Source: Methanobacteriota archaeon
GTDB taxonomy: Archaea > Thermoplasmatota > Poseidoniia > Poseidoniales > Thalassarchaeaceae
Length of the DNA: 35,000 bases
Assembly: GCA_019654055.1 (NCBI GenBank)
Contig: BPDA01000011.1
Coordinates: forward strand, 1 to 35,000
Direction of reading: 5' to 3'
Position 1 is the stretch's first letter. Every line of letters begins with the position of its first letter. Positions 9,257-19,906 of this stretch are shown piece after piece. Under the pieces are notes generated by a model. It saw nothing but the letters and a program-made list of their open reading frames with translations, searched no databases and was not told the origin of the DNA. The translations under genes and the position numbers were made by a program.

Positions 9257-12200
9257 TCACTCCTCGGCGGGGCCGCAGATTGGCAGGGCGCCGCGATGGA
9301 ACGGGCAGCTCTCGCAGATGTGGGCCGAGTCCGCTGTAAGCCTTGCGAAATCGGAGAGGGGCGCGTCTGAGTCCAGAGCCATCCTAGCCGACCTGGCGAG
9401 CAGTTCTTCGAGCTCCTGCAATGCCTGTTCCAGCATCTCCATCGGGTACTCCACCATCCTTCCTGTGACGCCGACCAAGATCGCGGGCGGCAGAACGGTC
9501 CTACAGCTCAGTCCGGCCACCTCTCTCGCCTCCTGTATGCTCTGCAGCGCCAGATAGTATAGGGCCAGTTGCATGCGGTGTTTGCTCAGTATTTCGATCT
9601 CGGCTTCGCAAGCGGGTCCCGCAACGTCCGAGCCGAGTGCCTTGAGGAGTCCTTCTGAGGAGTCCGAATCGACCTGTCCGGCGTCCTCGGTCTTCAGGTC
9701 GACGGCTCGGATGGTCGATTCGCCGCTGGAGGTCGCCGTGCACAGCACGAGGTCGATTATCCCGCTCATCTCGATGATGGCCTTGTCCACCCTAGCCAAG
9801 GGCTCGGGCCCATCTGTGCTCCAACGCTTCCTGATTGAGCCCTTGGTATCCGCTTTGAGGGCGATGTGGAACGGCATCTCGGTCCTGAGTCCCTCAAGCC
9901 TGTGGCCGTTAACCCGCTCGCTATGCACCATGCGGCCAACGGGGCCGGATCCGATGCGTTCGGCCATCGCCGTGACCAGCAGTCCCGTGCGCTTGAGGTC
10001 GGCGTCCGGTGGGAGTAGTTCGGCGAACGCCGTCGAGTGCGTCTTGGGGTCTAACAGGAGGTCTTTCCTGCGTTCCGTCCACGTCTTTGGTAGGGGCGAG
10101 CTGGCGGGTTCGCCGTCGAGACCGGGGTTGCCTATACCTATCTCCACTATCCTGTGGAAGACGGTGCCCAGGGTCGCGGGATCTACTTTGGAGGGCATGC
10201 CCTTCGAGTGGCGCGCTCGCCCGCCGGGAGCTATGGGCTCGGGGCTCAGGCCGCCTCTGGTCTCCAGCCAGTGTCGCCGTCGGCATTCCTGAAACACCGG
10301 GAGTCTATTGGGCGAGATCCTGATCCTTGGGGCAGAGTCCGTCCTAGGGGAAGTGGCGGCATCGGCATCGGCCGACGAGCGGGCTGCGTCATCCAGCCTC
10401 TCGACACGCTGCAACGGAGTCAGCACCGACGACCCCTCAGACTCCCCGAAGCAGTCCGGGTGGTGGAGCACCAGCATGCCAGGGAGGGTCGCTTCGCCAC
10501 CGATGGATGCATTGGAGTACATCCTAGCCGGGTCGAAGGTTCGCTCGCCGCGGGTTCGGATGGTAGAGTTGTCCTCGTCATCGACGTCGAGCCACGGCGA
10601 GGCACCCTCGGTCCGCCTCAACGAGCCTTTGGGTCGCAGGGACTCGATCCACATCTGGCCCAGTTGGGGGTTCTTCTTGTCGTAGGTCCAAGGCACCCGG
10701 AGGCCCTCTCCCTCGACCCACTCGGTCCCCCTGCTCGATCCCACCAAGATTAGTTTCTCCTCGGCGCGCGTGGCGCCCACGTACAGCAGCCTGCGGGCCT
10801 CGGCGTCCTTGCGCGCCTGGTGGAGTACGCGGACATGGGACCACAACGCGGAGTGCGGGGAGGGCTCGCTGGACCACGGCTTTGGGTTGCCCGCGAAGAG
10901 CTCGGGGGTGACTATGAGGCGACTGTTGTCTTCGTTCCTCATGTTGGTCTGCCTGTTGGAGAAAATGTCAGCCAGTACCACCACCTTGGCCTCGAGGCCC
11001 TTGGCGCTGTGGATTGTCATCACCCTGACAGCGTCTCCCGGGGGTATGGTGATGGCTTCGAGGGCGCCGGGGCTGCGCTCCCTGAGGTCCCGAATCCTGT
11101 CTGCGAGGACCATCGCGTCGCCCCCCACCTCGGCTGCGAGCGACCTGATGACTTCGATGATCTGCTCGACGTCTTGTCGCGAGACGGAATCGGGGTAGGC
11201 GGTGAGGAGGTCGGACCTATCTATGGTCTCGTCGAGCAGGTCGATTAAGCGGCCCGCGGCGGATAGTTGGCGCCATCTCTCGACCAAGGTCCTCTGGGGC
11301 TCGCTGGAGCAGTGCCCGACGAGCCGAGTCAGCAGGTCCTCGCCACGCTGTGCGCCGCCGATGTAGTCCTGTAGCTCGGCATCGTCCATACCTATCAGGA
11401 CGGAGCGGGCGACCCATGCGGCGTGGTGGCGTGACCTGGGTCTCGCGACGAGCTGTAGCAGTCCCTCGATCGCGTGCGCCGCAGGTCTGTCGAGCAGTCC
11501 TCCCTCCCGATCGGCCTGGGCCGGGATACCATGGTCGTGGAGGTGCCTGATGACGATGTCCCTGAGATTCGGCCTGGTGGGTAGCAGGATCATGATGTCG
11601 CTTGGGGGCACGGGCGCCTCCGCGTCCACCTGGTGCCACTTACCATCGGCCGACCGGACTCGTACCGGGGATCCTTCGATCAGACTGCCAACCCGTCGGG
11701 CTATCAGCAGCGCCTGGCGCTCGAGCGAGTCTGGCTTGCCAGCGCCGAACGGATCTAGGGGCTCGGTCAGGTCGGTGGAGGGGTTGGAGTCGCCCCCGGT
11801 GCTCAGTGGGCATATCCACTCGATGGCGCCGTGAGAGTCGTGCTTGTCGGGGCAAGCGAACAGCATCTGGGGGGTTGCGTAGAAGTCGCCGTTGGGGAAG
11901 AGTCGGTGCCTGTGAGCGAAGACGTCTTCCCACCATTCGTTCATCGCTCTCAGTAGTCCTCCACTGGTACGGTAGTTCACCTGTAGGGAAATCAGGCCCC
12001 TCCTACGGTTCTCGACCTCGGGCCCGCTGGGTGCGGGCAGCTCGCGGTCTGTCGCATCGAAGGGTATCCACGGGACGAGGTCCCTGCCTCCCTGCTCCAT
12101 GTGCTCGGAGGCGGTGGCTATACTGAGGGCGTGCGCGTTCCTCGGGTCGCGGCTGTGGGAGTCCTTCCTGAGCGCCGGCTTACGAGTCAATTCCGAGACG

Positions 12201-14173
12201 CTCTCCAACTCGTGGTCGTTCACCGTCATCAGCTGCCTCGCGAACTCTAGGAATCCAGTGACCTCCGCCTGTCTGAAGGCGTAGATGCTCTGCTTCACGT
12301 CCCCAACGTAGCACACCGTCGGCTGCCACGGGGTGTCAGGCGCGCTCGGCTCGCCCTCGTCCACTCGCCTCTCCCCCCACAGCCTCGAGAGCAGTCTCCA
12401 CTGAAGCGGCGAGTTGTCCTGGGCCTCGTCGATGATGAAGGCCCTGTAGCGCCTCCTAATCGACCTCAGCAGTTCGTGCCTGCTCTCAAGGTCGGCGCGG
12501 ATTGCGCCGAGGTTCGAGGCGGCTTCTCCGGCTCTGCTGGGATCCGCCTCCAGACGCTCGAGCTCGGCAAACGCGTCAAGGATGTGGTCGTCGCGCCAGG
12601 TTGCTTCGGCCATGGAGTCCAGTGCCTGCTGCATGGAACGAGGGTAGAACGACCTGCAGGCCGAGGGGCAATTGGCTAGAAGCAGGTCTCCCGAAAGCCT
12701 CTGGATGTCATCGAAATCGTGGACCTCCTCGCGCTCCTTGAGACTCTGGATAATGCCTTGGAAGCCCATGTGGACGAGGTGCAGGTCCTGCAGGTTGCGC
12801 ACCTCGGCATCGAGGGTGAAATGGTGTCTGGTGGCGGGTCCGTCCAGTCTCTCGGGCAGAGGGGTCGCGAGAGGGGAGAGGGGGGGTTCCCAATCGGCGG
12901 GGGTGGCGGGTGGTGTCGTGTCGCTCAGTAGCATGGCAACCCGCGTGAAGTGCAGCATCAGCCTACCGCGGTCGGAGGACCAAGCGTCCCTCAGGTCGGT
13001 TGCGATGTCTTGGATCTCGTCCTTGGCGCGTGCCCTGGCGTTGGTGTCGGGAATCGTCGAGTACCTCTCTATGCCCGACTCCCACGAGTCGGAAGGTAGG
13101 TGTGCACGGGGGAAGAATGCCTGCCTGCTCTTCATCAGAGCCGAAGGGTTGAGGGTGCACACGAGGATGTGGCTCAGCCACGTCAGCTGTCCCCACGCAT
13201 CTCCCGGCGGACCCTTCGTGCACAGGGCGTCGAGGCATGCCATCCTCGAATCGGCGGGCCAGCCGGAGAGTGCCATAGACGCTGAGTTCTCCCTCACCAG
13301 GTCGCAGAAGCGCTGGGCAATCGAGTGGACCGCGGCCGCATGGTCGGCGACCTCTTCGGCATCCACCGACGCCATAATCTGCTGGTGCAGAAGCTCGGGG
13401 CTGATACCGTCACCATCCATTATCCTGCGAGCAGCCTCCTCGATGAAAACGGAGTTCCCGACTAAGCTGCGCAGCACCCTCGCTGCGGAGCGGCGGCCCG
13501 AGTAGTGACGGGCGATCCTGTCTCTGGCAGCGAGTACTTCGGGCGCAATCCCGGCGGGGATGCCCGCATCCACTGCCTCACCGATGTGGGAGAGCGAGCT
13601 CGGCAGCCTCCAGAGCGTATTCAGAGCAGACCCTACCAGCAGGACCCTGCCGGCGTCGGAGACGTTCTCGCGACTCAGTGCGTCACCGAGGATGCCGCGG
13701 TATGGTGAGACCAACTGGTTGAGGAACGAGTCAATCGTGCCTATCGGCGCGTCCTCCAGCAGCGTCAGTAGTTGCTCACCGAACCCCTTGTGCCTGATTC
13801 TCGGGTCGCTGCGCCGAGTGCCGTCGTCGCCCGTGGGACCGGGTTGCAGGCGAGCGATGCTCCGCCGCAGCCGGTCCCTCATCTCGTCAGCGGCTCGATT
13901 GGTGAACGTGAGTAGCACGACCTCGCCCGGTAGGAGACCACCCCACTCCCTGAGGTCCACTCGCTCCGAGGCTGGGGCGACTATTGAGCCCCCCTGCAGC
14001 TTGGATGGTCGCTCTGGCTTGGGCATCAGGCGGGTCGCCCTCTGGTCCTCGGTGAGGTAGTGCTCGATGACGCGATCTACTATGGTGCTGGTCTTGCCGG
14101 TGCCGGCACCGGCGTCGATGACGATGTGCGAATCTAAGTTGAGCGCCAGGCGCTGTGCGGTGTTCAGGCGCAT
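9257..14173 (-). CDS. AddA/RecB-like UvrD-family helicase with C-terminal PD-(D/E)XK nuclease and candidate Fe-S cysteines
   Basis: DAGAGTGKTSTIVDRVIEHYL, FIIDEAQDNSPLQWRLL, YVGDVKQSIYAFRQAE, VMTIHSAKGLEAKVVVLAD, LLYVGATRAEEKLILVGS; nuclease GTVFHRIVE and AVDLKTED; FQECRRRHWLE and CESCPFHRGALPIC. Confidence 0.85.
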   Translation of the reverse strand: MRLNTAQRLALNLDSHIVIDAGAGTGKTSTIVDRVIEHYLTEDQRATRLMPKPERPSKLQGGSIVAPASERVDLREWGGLLPGEVVLLTFTNRAADEMRDRLRRSIARLQPGPTGDDGTRRSDPRIRHKGFGEQLLTLLEDAPIGTIDSFLNQLVSPYRGILGDALSRENVSDAGRVLLVGSALNTLWRLPSSLSHIGEAVDAGIPAGIAPEVLAARDRIARHYSGRRSAARVLRSLVGNSVFIEEAARRIMDGDGISPELLHQQIMASVDAEEVADHAAAVHSIAQRFCDLVRENSASMALSGWPADSRMACLDALCTKGPPGDAWGQLTWLSHILVCTLNPSALMKSRQAFFPRAHLPSDSWESGIERYSTIPDTNARARAKDEIQDIATDLRDAWSSDRGRLMLHFTRVAMLLSDTTPPATPADWEPPLSPLATPLPERLDGPATRHHFTLDAEVRNLQDLHLVHMGFQGIIQSLKEREEVHDFDDIQRLSGDLLLANCPSACRSFYPRSMQQALDSMAEATWRDDHILDAFAELERLEADPSRAGEAASNLGAIRADLESRHELLRSIRRRYRAFIIDEAQDNSPLQWRLLSRLWGERRVDEGEPSAPDTPWQPTVCYVGDVKQSIYAFRQAEVTGFLEFARQLMTVNDHELESVSELTRKPALRKDSHSRDPRNAHALSIATASEHMEQGGRDLVPWIPFDATDRELPAPSGPEVENRRRGLISLQVNYRTSGGLLRAMNEWWEDVFAHRHRLFPNGDFYATPQMLFACPDKHDSHGAIEWICPLSTGGDSNPSTDLTEPLDPFGAGKPDSLERQALLIARRVGSLIEGSPVRVRSADGKWHQVDAEAPVPPSDIMILLPTRPNLRDIVIRHLHDHGIPAQADREGGLLDRPAAHAIEGLLQLVARPRSRHHAAWVARSVLIGMDDAELQDYIGGAQRGEDLLTRLVGHCSSEPQRTLVERWRQLSAAGRLIDLLDETIDRSDLLTAYPDSVSRQDVEQIIEVIRSLAAEVGGDAMVLADRIRDLRERSPGALEAITIPPGDAVRVMTIHSAKGLEAKVVVLADIFSNRQTNMRNEDNSRLIVTPELFAGNPKPWSSEPSPHSALWSHVRVLHQARKDAEARRLLYVGATRAEEKLILVGSSRGTEWVEGEGLRVPWTYDKKNPQLGQMWIESLRPKGSLRRTEGASPWLDVDDEDNSTIRTRGERTFDPARMYSNASIGGEATLPGMLVLHHPDCFGESEGSSVLTPLQRVERLDDAARSSADADAATSPRTDSAPRIRISPNRLPVFQECRRRHWLETRGGLSPEPIAPGGRARHSKGMPSKVDPATLGTVFHRIVEIGIGNPGLDGEPASSPLPKTWTERRKDLLLDPKTHSTAFAELLPPDADLKRTGLLVTAMAERIGSGPVGRMVHSERVNGHRLEGLRTEMPFHIALKADTKGSIRKRWSTDGPEPLARVDKAIIEMSGIIDLVLCTATSSGESTIRAVDLKTEDAGQVDSDSSEGLLKALGSDVAGPACEAEIEILSKHRMQLALYYLALQSIQEAREVAGLSCRTVLPPAILVGVTGRMVEYPMEMLEQALQELEELLARSARMALDSDAPLSDFARLTADSAHICESCPFHRGALPICGPAEE

Positions 14174-17100
14174 CAGAAGCCACCCTCCATCCTGACGTCG
14201 CAGATGTTCCTCACAGGGCAGTAACCGCAGACTCCCGCCGAGGGGGTCGGGTGGACCCTGCCCGCAGCGGCCCCGGCTGCGACGCGGAGCGCCACCGCCA
14301 GGCGTTGGGCGAGCCATGCCCTGAAGTGGTCGCTGCTCGGAGAGGGTGGCTCGTCTGCGAACCTGTGCAGGGATGCGGTGATGTCCGTGCGAGTGCCGAT
14401 GTCGATGTCCTCGTTCGTGGCGGAGTACTGCGAGGAGACCTCCAGCACGTGCTCGGTGTCATGGCTGAACAGCGAGATTCCAGCGGCGACCACCAAGTCG
14501 CCGGGATGGGAGACCTCCCAGGCCCTAGCATACAGGGCCAGTTGCAGCTCGTCTAGGAGGCCGTCAAAATGGCGACGCTTAGCGGCCCTGCTCTCCGAGG
14601 TCTTGAGGTCCCTTATCGCTACGAGTCTTCGAGGCCTCCATCCCGAGCCGTGGACCCTCAGGGGGGCGATGCTGCTGTCGCCCTCTGGATCCAGCCACAC
14701 TTGGCAGGATTGGTCCATCGGAAGGATGTCCACCCTGTCGATCATGCCCCTGACCCGGATTGGAGGCAGCTCCTCGCCTTCGGCGAGATTCGATGGGACT
14801 GAGATCTCGATGCCGTCATCGTCATGTTCCGCCATGCTCCATTCGAGCGACACCGGGGCGGCGTGACGGACTTCAGATTCGGCCATCACGATGGTCCCCA
14901 CTCTGCCCGAGGGAGGGACGGGGACTGGGTCGGCCAGCCACTGGTTCCACTCTTCCCTGCTCATCCCGGTCAGAACCATCAGCCTGTGTGTCGAGACGGC
15001 ATCCGTCCTGTCGAGCCAGGGTGCCCGGTTGTCCAGTGACTCCAGGGCGGTTCGCATCATCTCGTTCTCACTGATGCCGGACAGGGCGACGCTGGTTGCA
15101 TCGTTGCCTTCCTCAAATTCCCTCTCGGCACCCAATCCGAAGCCGAGGGTATTGCAGATCAGGTCGTGATGTACGTTGTGAAGTAGTTCCCCGTGGGTAC
15201 GCGGGTCTAGGTCCTCAGGCTGCAGCTCGTCCTCCTCGGCCCTGAGCCCATTCGAAAGCCACCCCATCCTCGGGCACCTGAGCCAGTAGTGCAACCTGCT
15301 GGGTGACCAGATTGGGACGCTCTGCTCGGCGCCCTCGCAGTGACCGTGTCTAGAATCACTGACAGAGGTCCCGGTAGCATGCGGGACTAACGGGCGGGGG
15401 TCGATGGTCGGCGACCTCTTGCCCCCGGCTGTGAAGCCCCCGACCACGGGCCATCTGAGGTTCGAGCGAGGGGGCTCGATTTCCGCCGGGGCTCGGCGGG
15501 TAAGGTCGGCCCTGTCGAAAGAGAGTAGGTGCTGGGAAGAGTCCTCCGCCAGGTAGCCATCGTCTTCGGCGTGGCTCGGTTGGCGACGCTCGCGATCGCG
15601 CTGCAACTCCGAGTCCATAGATATCGACACGGCGCTGGGGTTGAGCGGCGGGCGCGCTGAGGGGAGCATGTTCCTGAGCGAGGCTCCCTCATGCTGCCTG
15701 AGGTCGCGCGGACTGACGGGTCGCTCGACCTTTGAGGGAATGATTGGTGCTTCGTCGTCAGGATCGATGGCCGCTGCCCACTCCCGGACAGGGGCAGCGG
15801 CGGGAGAGGCGTCATCGAGGCTAGGGTCTAGGGCCACGACCTCAGGAGCAGCGAGGAGGAGGTGCTCGAGCTGGTGCCTCGCGTCCCTGATTGGGCCATC
15901 GGGTCGAAGCAGATTCATGGAATGCCTCTCTTCGTCACCTAGGAATGCCAGTTTCGGGGCCCTGAGGTCCCATGAGGAGCTGGATAGGTTGGCCAGGACG
16001 ATAGTGTCGGCCGAGCATCCCAGAGCCGCGGCTGGAGTGAGTACCCTGACCCTCCCGGCCGCCAGCGAAGCCCCACTCTGGATGCTCGATGAGCGGACCA
16101 GTGGGGCGAACTCATCGACCCAGTCCGAATCCGTCTCCGGAGCCTCGTAGCCCAGACTCGACTGCATCGACCTGAGCGTCTCGAGGTTCTTTAGAACGGC
16201 TTGTGCCACCGCTGCCGGGGTCGCTCCATCTCCATCGCAGGACTCCATCGCGGAACTTAGGTCGGCCATCCTCAGGACCGACAGAAGCCAGTCGTCGCCG
16301 CTGGTCGGGGGCTCGCCTCTCGGGAGTTCCTCGCCCGTGTGGCAGCCGAGCCTGCTGGCGTCGTCGAGGGCTGCTCTGTCCTCGGGCCTCAGAAGCGGCT
16401 TGAGGGAGTCGGCGACGCAAAGGAGCCACCACTGCGTCGACTCCTTCCTGAACTGGTCCCTGTCAGAGATGGGTGGCCTTGCAATCGTCTGGAGCCATCT
16501 GGAGAGGGCCCCTGGACCCCCTAGGACGTGCTCTCCTCTAGCCAGCTCCGTCAGCATGTCGGGGTCAGCTCGTGGGGCAATCCTGCTGTTCGATGGATGG
16601 GCGGGAGGGGCATCGAACACCTCGATTGTCTCTTGCAGCGCGAGAGACCTGAGAGCTTCAAGGGAGAACGCATCGGGTCCGTGGGGCGTCGTTGCAAGAG
16701 CAATTAGCCAGTGGCCTAGGGAGTGTGTGTGTGCCGGTTGGCGGGTGGGAGGTAGAGGTACTCCAAGTGCCCTGAGCCCCCTCTCCCAGCGCGGTAGGTT
16801 GGACTCCATCGCCGGGTCCACGATGATGATGCGCGACGAGTCACTTGACTCAAGGCGCTCTCTCGTGAGTTCGATTGTCGCCTTAAACGAGTGTTCCTCT
16901 CGCTGCAGCAGCAAACGCTGTGCGGATGCTGGTGGGTCGACCGATTCCGGCTGGTGCGGCGGTACCCATGGAGGGAGATCCGATTGTGTCTCGATTGGGT
17001 GCTGGTCGAGCAAGAGCATACCATGGTGACCGAGCCTGAAGTTGCCGGAGTGGGCCAATTGGTGAATCGGGCAGTGCCTTGAGAGCGAGAGCATGATCTC

Positions 17101-17787
17101 GACATGGGATTGCGGCACCCCAGGAGGGTGGTCCAGCATGACTATGCCGTCGACGTCGAGCAGTGAGAACGGCTTCACCCCGTCGTCCAGTCCTGCGATT
17201 ATGCGGGATGCTACCATATCGGGATGAGTTCCTCCTAGACGCTTCTCGAGTTGCCTGATGACCGTCCTGAAGGAAGTTATCCCAGGGCCGTCCCAAGCGG
17301 CCTCGGCCGACTCCCGCGCAAGGTAGGAGTGCAGTGCTGCTAGGGCCGCTGTCTTACCCCTGCCCCACCTCATGTCCGGAAGCGGGTTGATTATCGGGAA
17401 TCCTAGTCTAGCCGCCTCGTGGCGGCAGGCCTCATGCAGCACCTGCTCGAAGCCGCCCTCTATATTGAGGACCCTGGGTAGCCTGAGATCAGCGACCAGC
17501 GAGGACTTCAGCGAGTCGATGGTATGGTGGAGCGTGCTGTCGATGGCCCTGTCAGGTGGCATTTGAGCGAGAGCCTGCTTCCTCGACTCCTCGGTCGGAT
17601 AGACCACCATGACCCTTCCTGAGAGGCCTGACTCGGTCCCGGTAGGGCCTAGGGACTGCTTCGAGAGGTGCTCGGTGAGCCAGTCCGGCAGATTGCCCCT
17701 AGGCACCTCCTCGCAGGTCACCTGAACGGGGGCTTCCGAGGACATGGCATCACCGAGCATACGCAATGGTGGGGTGGGGTTATTCAA
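14173..17787 (-). CDS. AddB-like helicase-nuclease subunit with PD-(D/E)XK nuclease and Fe-S cysteines
   Basis: YWLRCPRMGWLSNGL, THGELLHNVHHDL, AIRDLKTSESRAAKRRHFDGLLDELQLALYARAWE, CGYCPVRNIC at the C-terminus; TGATG overlap with the downstream AddA-like start. Confidence 0.75.
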   Translation of the reverse strand: MNNPTPPLRMLGDAMSSEAPVQVTCEEVPRGNLPDWLTEHLSKQSLGPTGTESGLSGRVMVVYPTEESRKQALAQMPPDRAIDSTLHHTIDSLKSSLVADLRLPRVLNIEGGFEQVLHEACRHEAARLGFPIINPLPDMRWGRGKTAALAALHSYLARESAEAAWDGPGITSFRTVIRQLEKRLGGTHPDMVASRIIAGLDDGVKPFSLLDVDGIVMLDHPPGVPQSHVEIMLSLSRHCPIHQLAHSGNFRLGHHGMLLLDQHPIETQSDLPPWVPPHQPESVDPPASAQRLLLQREEHSFKATIELTRERLESSDSSRIIIVDPAMESNLPRWERGLRALGVPLPPTRQPAHTHSLGHWLIALATTPHGPDAFSLEALRSLALQETIEVFDAPPAHPSNSRIAPRADPDMLTELARGEHVLGGPGALSRWLQTIARPPISDRDQFRKESTQWWLLCVADSLKPLLRPEDRAALDDASRLGCHTGEELPRGEPPTSGDDWLLSVLRMADLSSAMESCDGDGATPAAVAQAVLKNLETLRSMQSSLGYEAPETDSDWVDEFAPLVRSSSIQSGASLAAGRVRVLTPAAALGCSADTIVLANLSSSSWDLRAPKLAFLGDEERHSMNLLRPDGPIRDARHQLEHLLLAAPEVVALDPSLDDASPAAAPVREWAAAIDPDDEAPIIPSKVERPVSPRDLRQHEGASLRNMLPSARPPLNPSAVSISMDSELQRDRERRQPSHAEDDGYLAEDSSQHLLSFDRADLTRRAPAEIEPPRSNLRWPVVGGFTAGGKRSPTIDPRPLVPHATGTSVSDSRHGHCEGAEQSVPIWSPSRLHYWLRCPRMGWLSNGLRAEEDELQPEDLDPRTHGELLHNVHHDLICNTLGFGLGAEREFEEGNDATSVALSGISENEMMRTALESLDNRAPWLDRTDAVSTHRLMVLTGMSREEWNQWLADPVPVPPSGRVGTIVMAESEVRHAAPVSLEWSMAEHDDDGIEISVPSNLAEGEELPPIRVRGMIDRVDILPMDQSCQVWLDPEGDSSIAPLRVHGSGWRPRRLVAIRDLKTSESRAAKRRHFDGLLDELQLALYARAWEVSHPGDLVVAAGISLFSHDTEHVLEVSSQYSATNEDIDIGTRTDITASLHRFADEPPSPSSDHFRAWLAQRLAVALRVAAGAAAGRVHPTPSAGVCGYCPVRNICDVRMEGGF

Positions 17788-17811
17788 CCCAACTGAGGAT
17801 GAATCGCGCCC

Positions 17812-18798
17812 TCAGGTAGATAGACGCTTCCTGCGGGAAGGCAGAAGGGCTGCGAGGAAACACGTCAGGGTGGTCACGATGCCGGGCCCGGGTAGGGGCC
17901 AATTGGAACCACAGCAATCCATTGAAGGCGAAGTCCAATCGATTAGTAGCACGACAGAGACGTCGTCCCCATCCCACGCTGTGGGGACTTGGGCTAATCC
18001 AGTGCCCTCGAGGCCGTCGAGCTCAATCGCGTCGTGCAGCACGTGCAGGTAGTCACCTATTCCGTTCGAGCCATCTGGGAAACTCGCGCTGTCCTCGACG
18101 AATAGGAGCCACGCGGTCAGAATCGTGGTGGAGTCCTCGGATTCCGGGTCGCTTGGCTGGCTGGCGTTCCACGAGAACTGCATGAGTCGTGTCTCGGAGT
18201 CGTATGAGGTGACAGTCAGTCGTGCTGATCCGGTGAAGGAGGTCTGGCCAGCGTTGAGGGAGGTAGAGTAGTCGCTGACTAGGCTGCTTGAGCTCGGTGA
18301 TGTCCCCAGATGCATCCTCTCGCCATCGAACACCGTGGAAGGGGCCACTCTGGACATCCCCGTCTCTGCTGTCGAGGCGTCACCGTAGGTTGACTCCCAG
18401 CGATGCTCGGTAGCATTGTTGCCAAAGGGGTCCTCCGGTTCGGCCCGGTGTCTGTGGTAGTGGATACGAATCACATCGGAGTCGCCCACGGCCTCGTCGA
18501 TAGCATGCTCCGTGGTAACGCAGTTGAGGCACCACGTAGCGGTGTAAACCTCGATGACGGGAGTCATCTCGGAGTACTCCAGAGTGATTTCGCCCTCCGT
18601 AGTCTCGTTGGTCAGCGTCATCTCTAGGGCTCCTATCACCCCTCCATCTCCCCCGGTCCTCGCGTCATGCCACATCGAGCTCTGCTCGCTGGTGGCGGCG
18701 GCTTGCGTGGAAGCGGCTAGCAACAGCGCGACTAGCATCAGGGGTGCGATTCTCACGCCAATCCCTGAGTATTGGGATATTGAATGCTTCCGGGTCAT
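17812..18798 (-). CDS. Secreted/membrane thioredoxin-like protein with WCLNC motif and C-terminal hydrophobic-basic tail
   Basis: N-terminal signal-like helix ([20 protein letters not shown]), [21 protein letters not shown]-terminal [27 protein letters not shown]. Confidence 0.65.
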   Translation of the reverse strand: MTRKHSISQYSGIGVRIAPLMLVALLLAASTQAAATSEQSSMWHDARTGGDGGVIGALEMTLTNETTEGEITLEYSEMTPVIEVYTATWCLNCVTTEHAIDEAVGDSDVIRIHYHRHRAEPEDPFGNNATEHRWESTYGDASTAETGMSRVAPSTVFDGERMHLGTSPSSSSLVSDYSTSLNAGQTSFTGSARLTVTSYDSETRLMQFSWNASQPSDPESEDSTTILTAWLLFVEDSASFPDGSNGIGDYLHVLHDAIELDGLEGTGLAQVPTAWDGDDVSVVLLIDWTSPSMDCCGSNWPLPGPGIVTTLTCFLAALLPSRRKRLST

Positions 18799-19862
18799 TG
18801 AGCGGCATCGAACGCGGCGATGGCCCGGTCGATGTCCTCGTCGGTCACGTGCAGGTGCACTACCGCCCTGACGGTCGAGACATCACCGTAATCGACTCCT
18901 TGCTCGAGGTCGAGGACATCGACTCCCTGCTGAGACAGTTTTTCGACCAGGGCCTTCGCTCTGCCCTTCTCACAGTTGATGTACACCATGTTGGACTGCA
19001 CCGCCCCGAGATCGATTGAGTACGCCTCCATCGCGTCGACCGCCTCTGCCAAGCGTCGGGCTCGGGCATGATCCTTGGCCAACCTGTCGATGTTGTTCTC
19101 AAGGGCGTACAGCCCAGCGGCTGCCAGAACTCCGGCCTGCCTCATCCCACCGCCAAACATCTTGCGCCACCTGTGGGCCTCGGTGATGGTTGCAGTGTCA
19201 CCTACTAAGACCGAACCGACGGGAGCGCCGAGACCCTTCGAGAGGCATATCGAGATGGTGTCGAAATCTCTGACCATGCGGGCTGCATCAACTCCGCTGG
19301 CAACGACGGCGTTGAACATCCTCGCACCATCCAGATGGGCTCGGCAGTCGTTCGAGTGGGCGACTTCGCAGATTGCGTCCAGCGTGTCTTGCTCGTAGAT
19401 TGAGCCGCCACCGACGTTGGCTGTGTTCTCTACGCATATCAGGGTGCACTCCGGATAGTGGGAGTCACTCCCAGCGACCTTTCGGATGGCCATCTGGACG
19501 TCTTTAGGCGACATCAGCCCTCGATACCCCTCCACCAGGGATATTGAGCATCCTGAGAGCACCGCGTACCCGCCGGCCTCGTACATGTAGATGTGGCTCT
19601 TGCGATGGGCGACGATTTCGTCGCCGGGCCTGGTCTGGGTCTTGATTGCCACAGCGTTCGACATAGTCCCTGAAGGGACGAACAGAGCCGCCTCCTTGCC
19701 TAGCATCTTAGCGACTCGATTCTGCAGCTCTATCACTGTGGGGTCATCACCGAGCACGTCGTCGCCTACCGCCGCCGCTGCCATTGCCTCGCGCATCGAT
19801 GGCGTAGGTTGTGTGACCGTGTCACTGCGGAGGTCGACTCGGTCGCTCGGGTAGTCCTTCAC
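18795..19862 (-). CDS. ltaE: Low-specificity L-threonine aldolase
   Basis: [79 protein letters not shown]; 4-nt overlap with the downstream gene. Confidence 0.92.
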   Translation of the reverse strand: MKDYPSDRVDLRSDTVTQPTPSMREAMAAAAVGDDVLGDDPTVIELQNRVAKMLGKEAALFVPSGTMSNAVAIKTQTRPGDEIVAHRKSHIYMYEAGGYAVLSGCSISLVEGYRGLMSPKDVQMAIRKVAGSDSHYPECTLICVENTANVGGGSIYEQDTLDAICEVAHSNDCRAHLDGARMFNAVVASGVDAARMVRDFDTISICLSKGLGAPVGSVLVGDTATITEAHRWRKMFGGGMRQAGVLAAAGLYALENNIDRLAKDHARARRLAEAVDAMEAYSIDLGAVQSNMVYINCEKGRAKALVEKLSQQGVDVLDLEQGVDYGDVSTVRAVVHLHVTDEDIDRAIAAFDAAQ

Positions 19863-19906
19863 GGAATCTCGCGGAGGTCCTCTCGCATATCAAGTGCGCT
19901 AGACCG

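Noticed and set aside
12672-13505. Long plus-strand ORF (277 aa) opposite the AddA-like gene, and many similar antisense ORFs (for example 9573-10292, 10154-10753, 16337-17029)
   Set aside because: They are antisense shadows of clearly conserved genes in GC-rich DNA, have low-complexity Ser/Arg composition and no recognisable domain.
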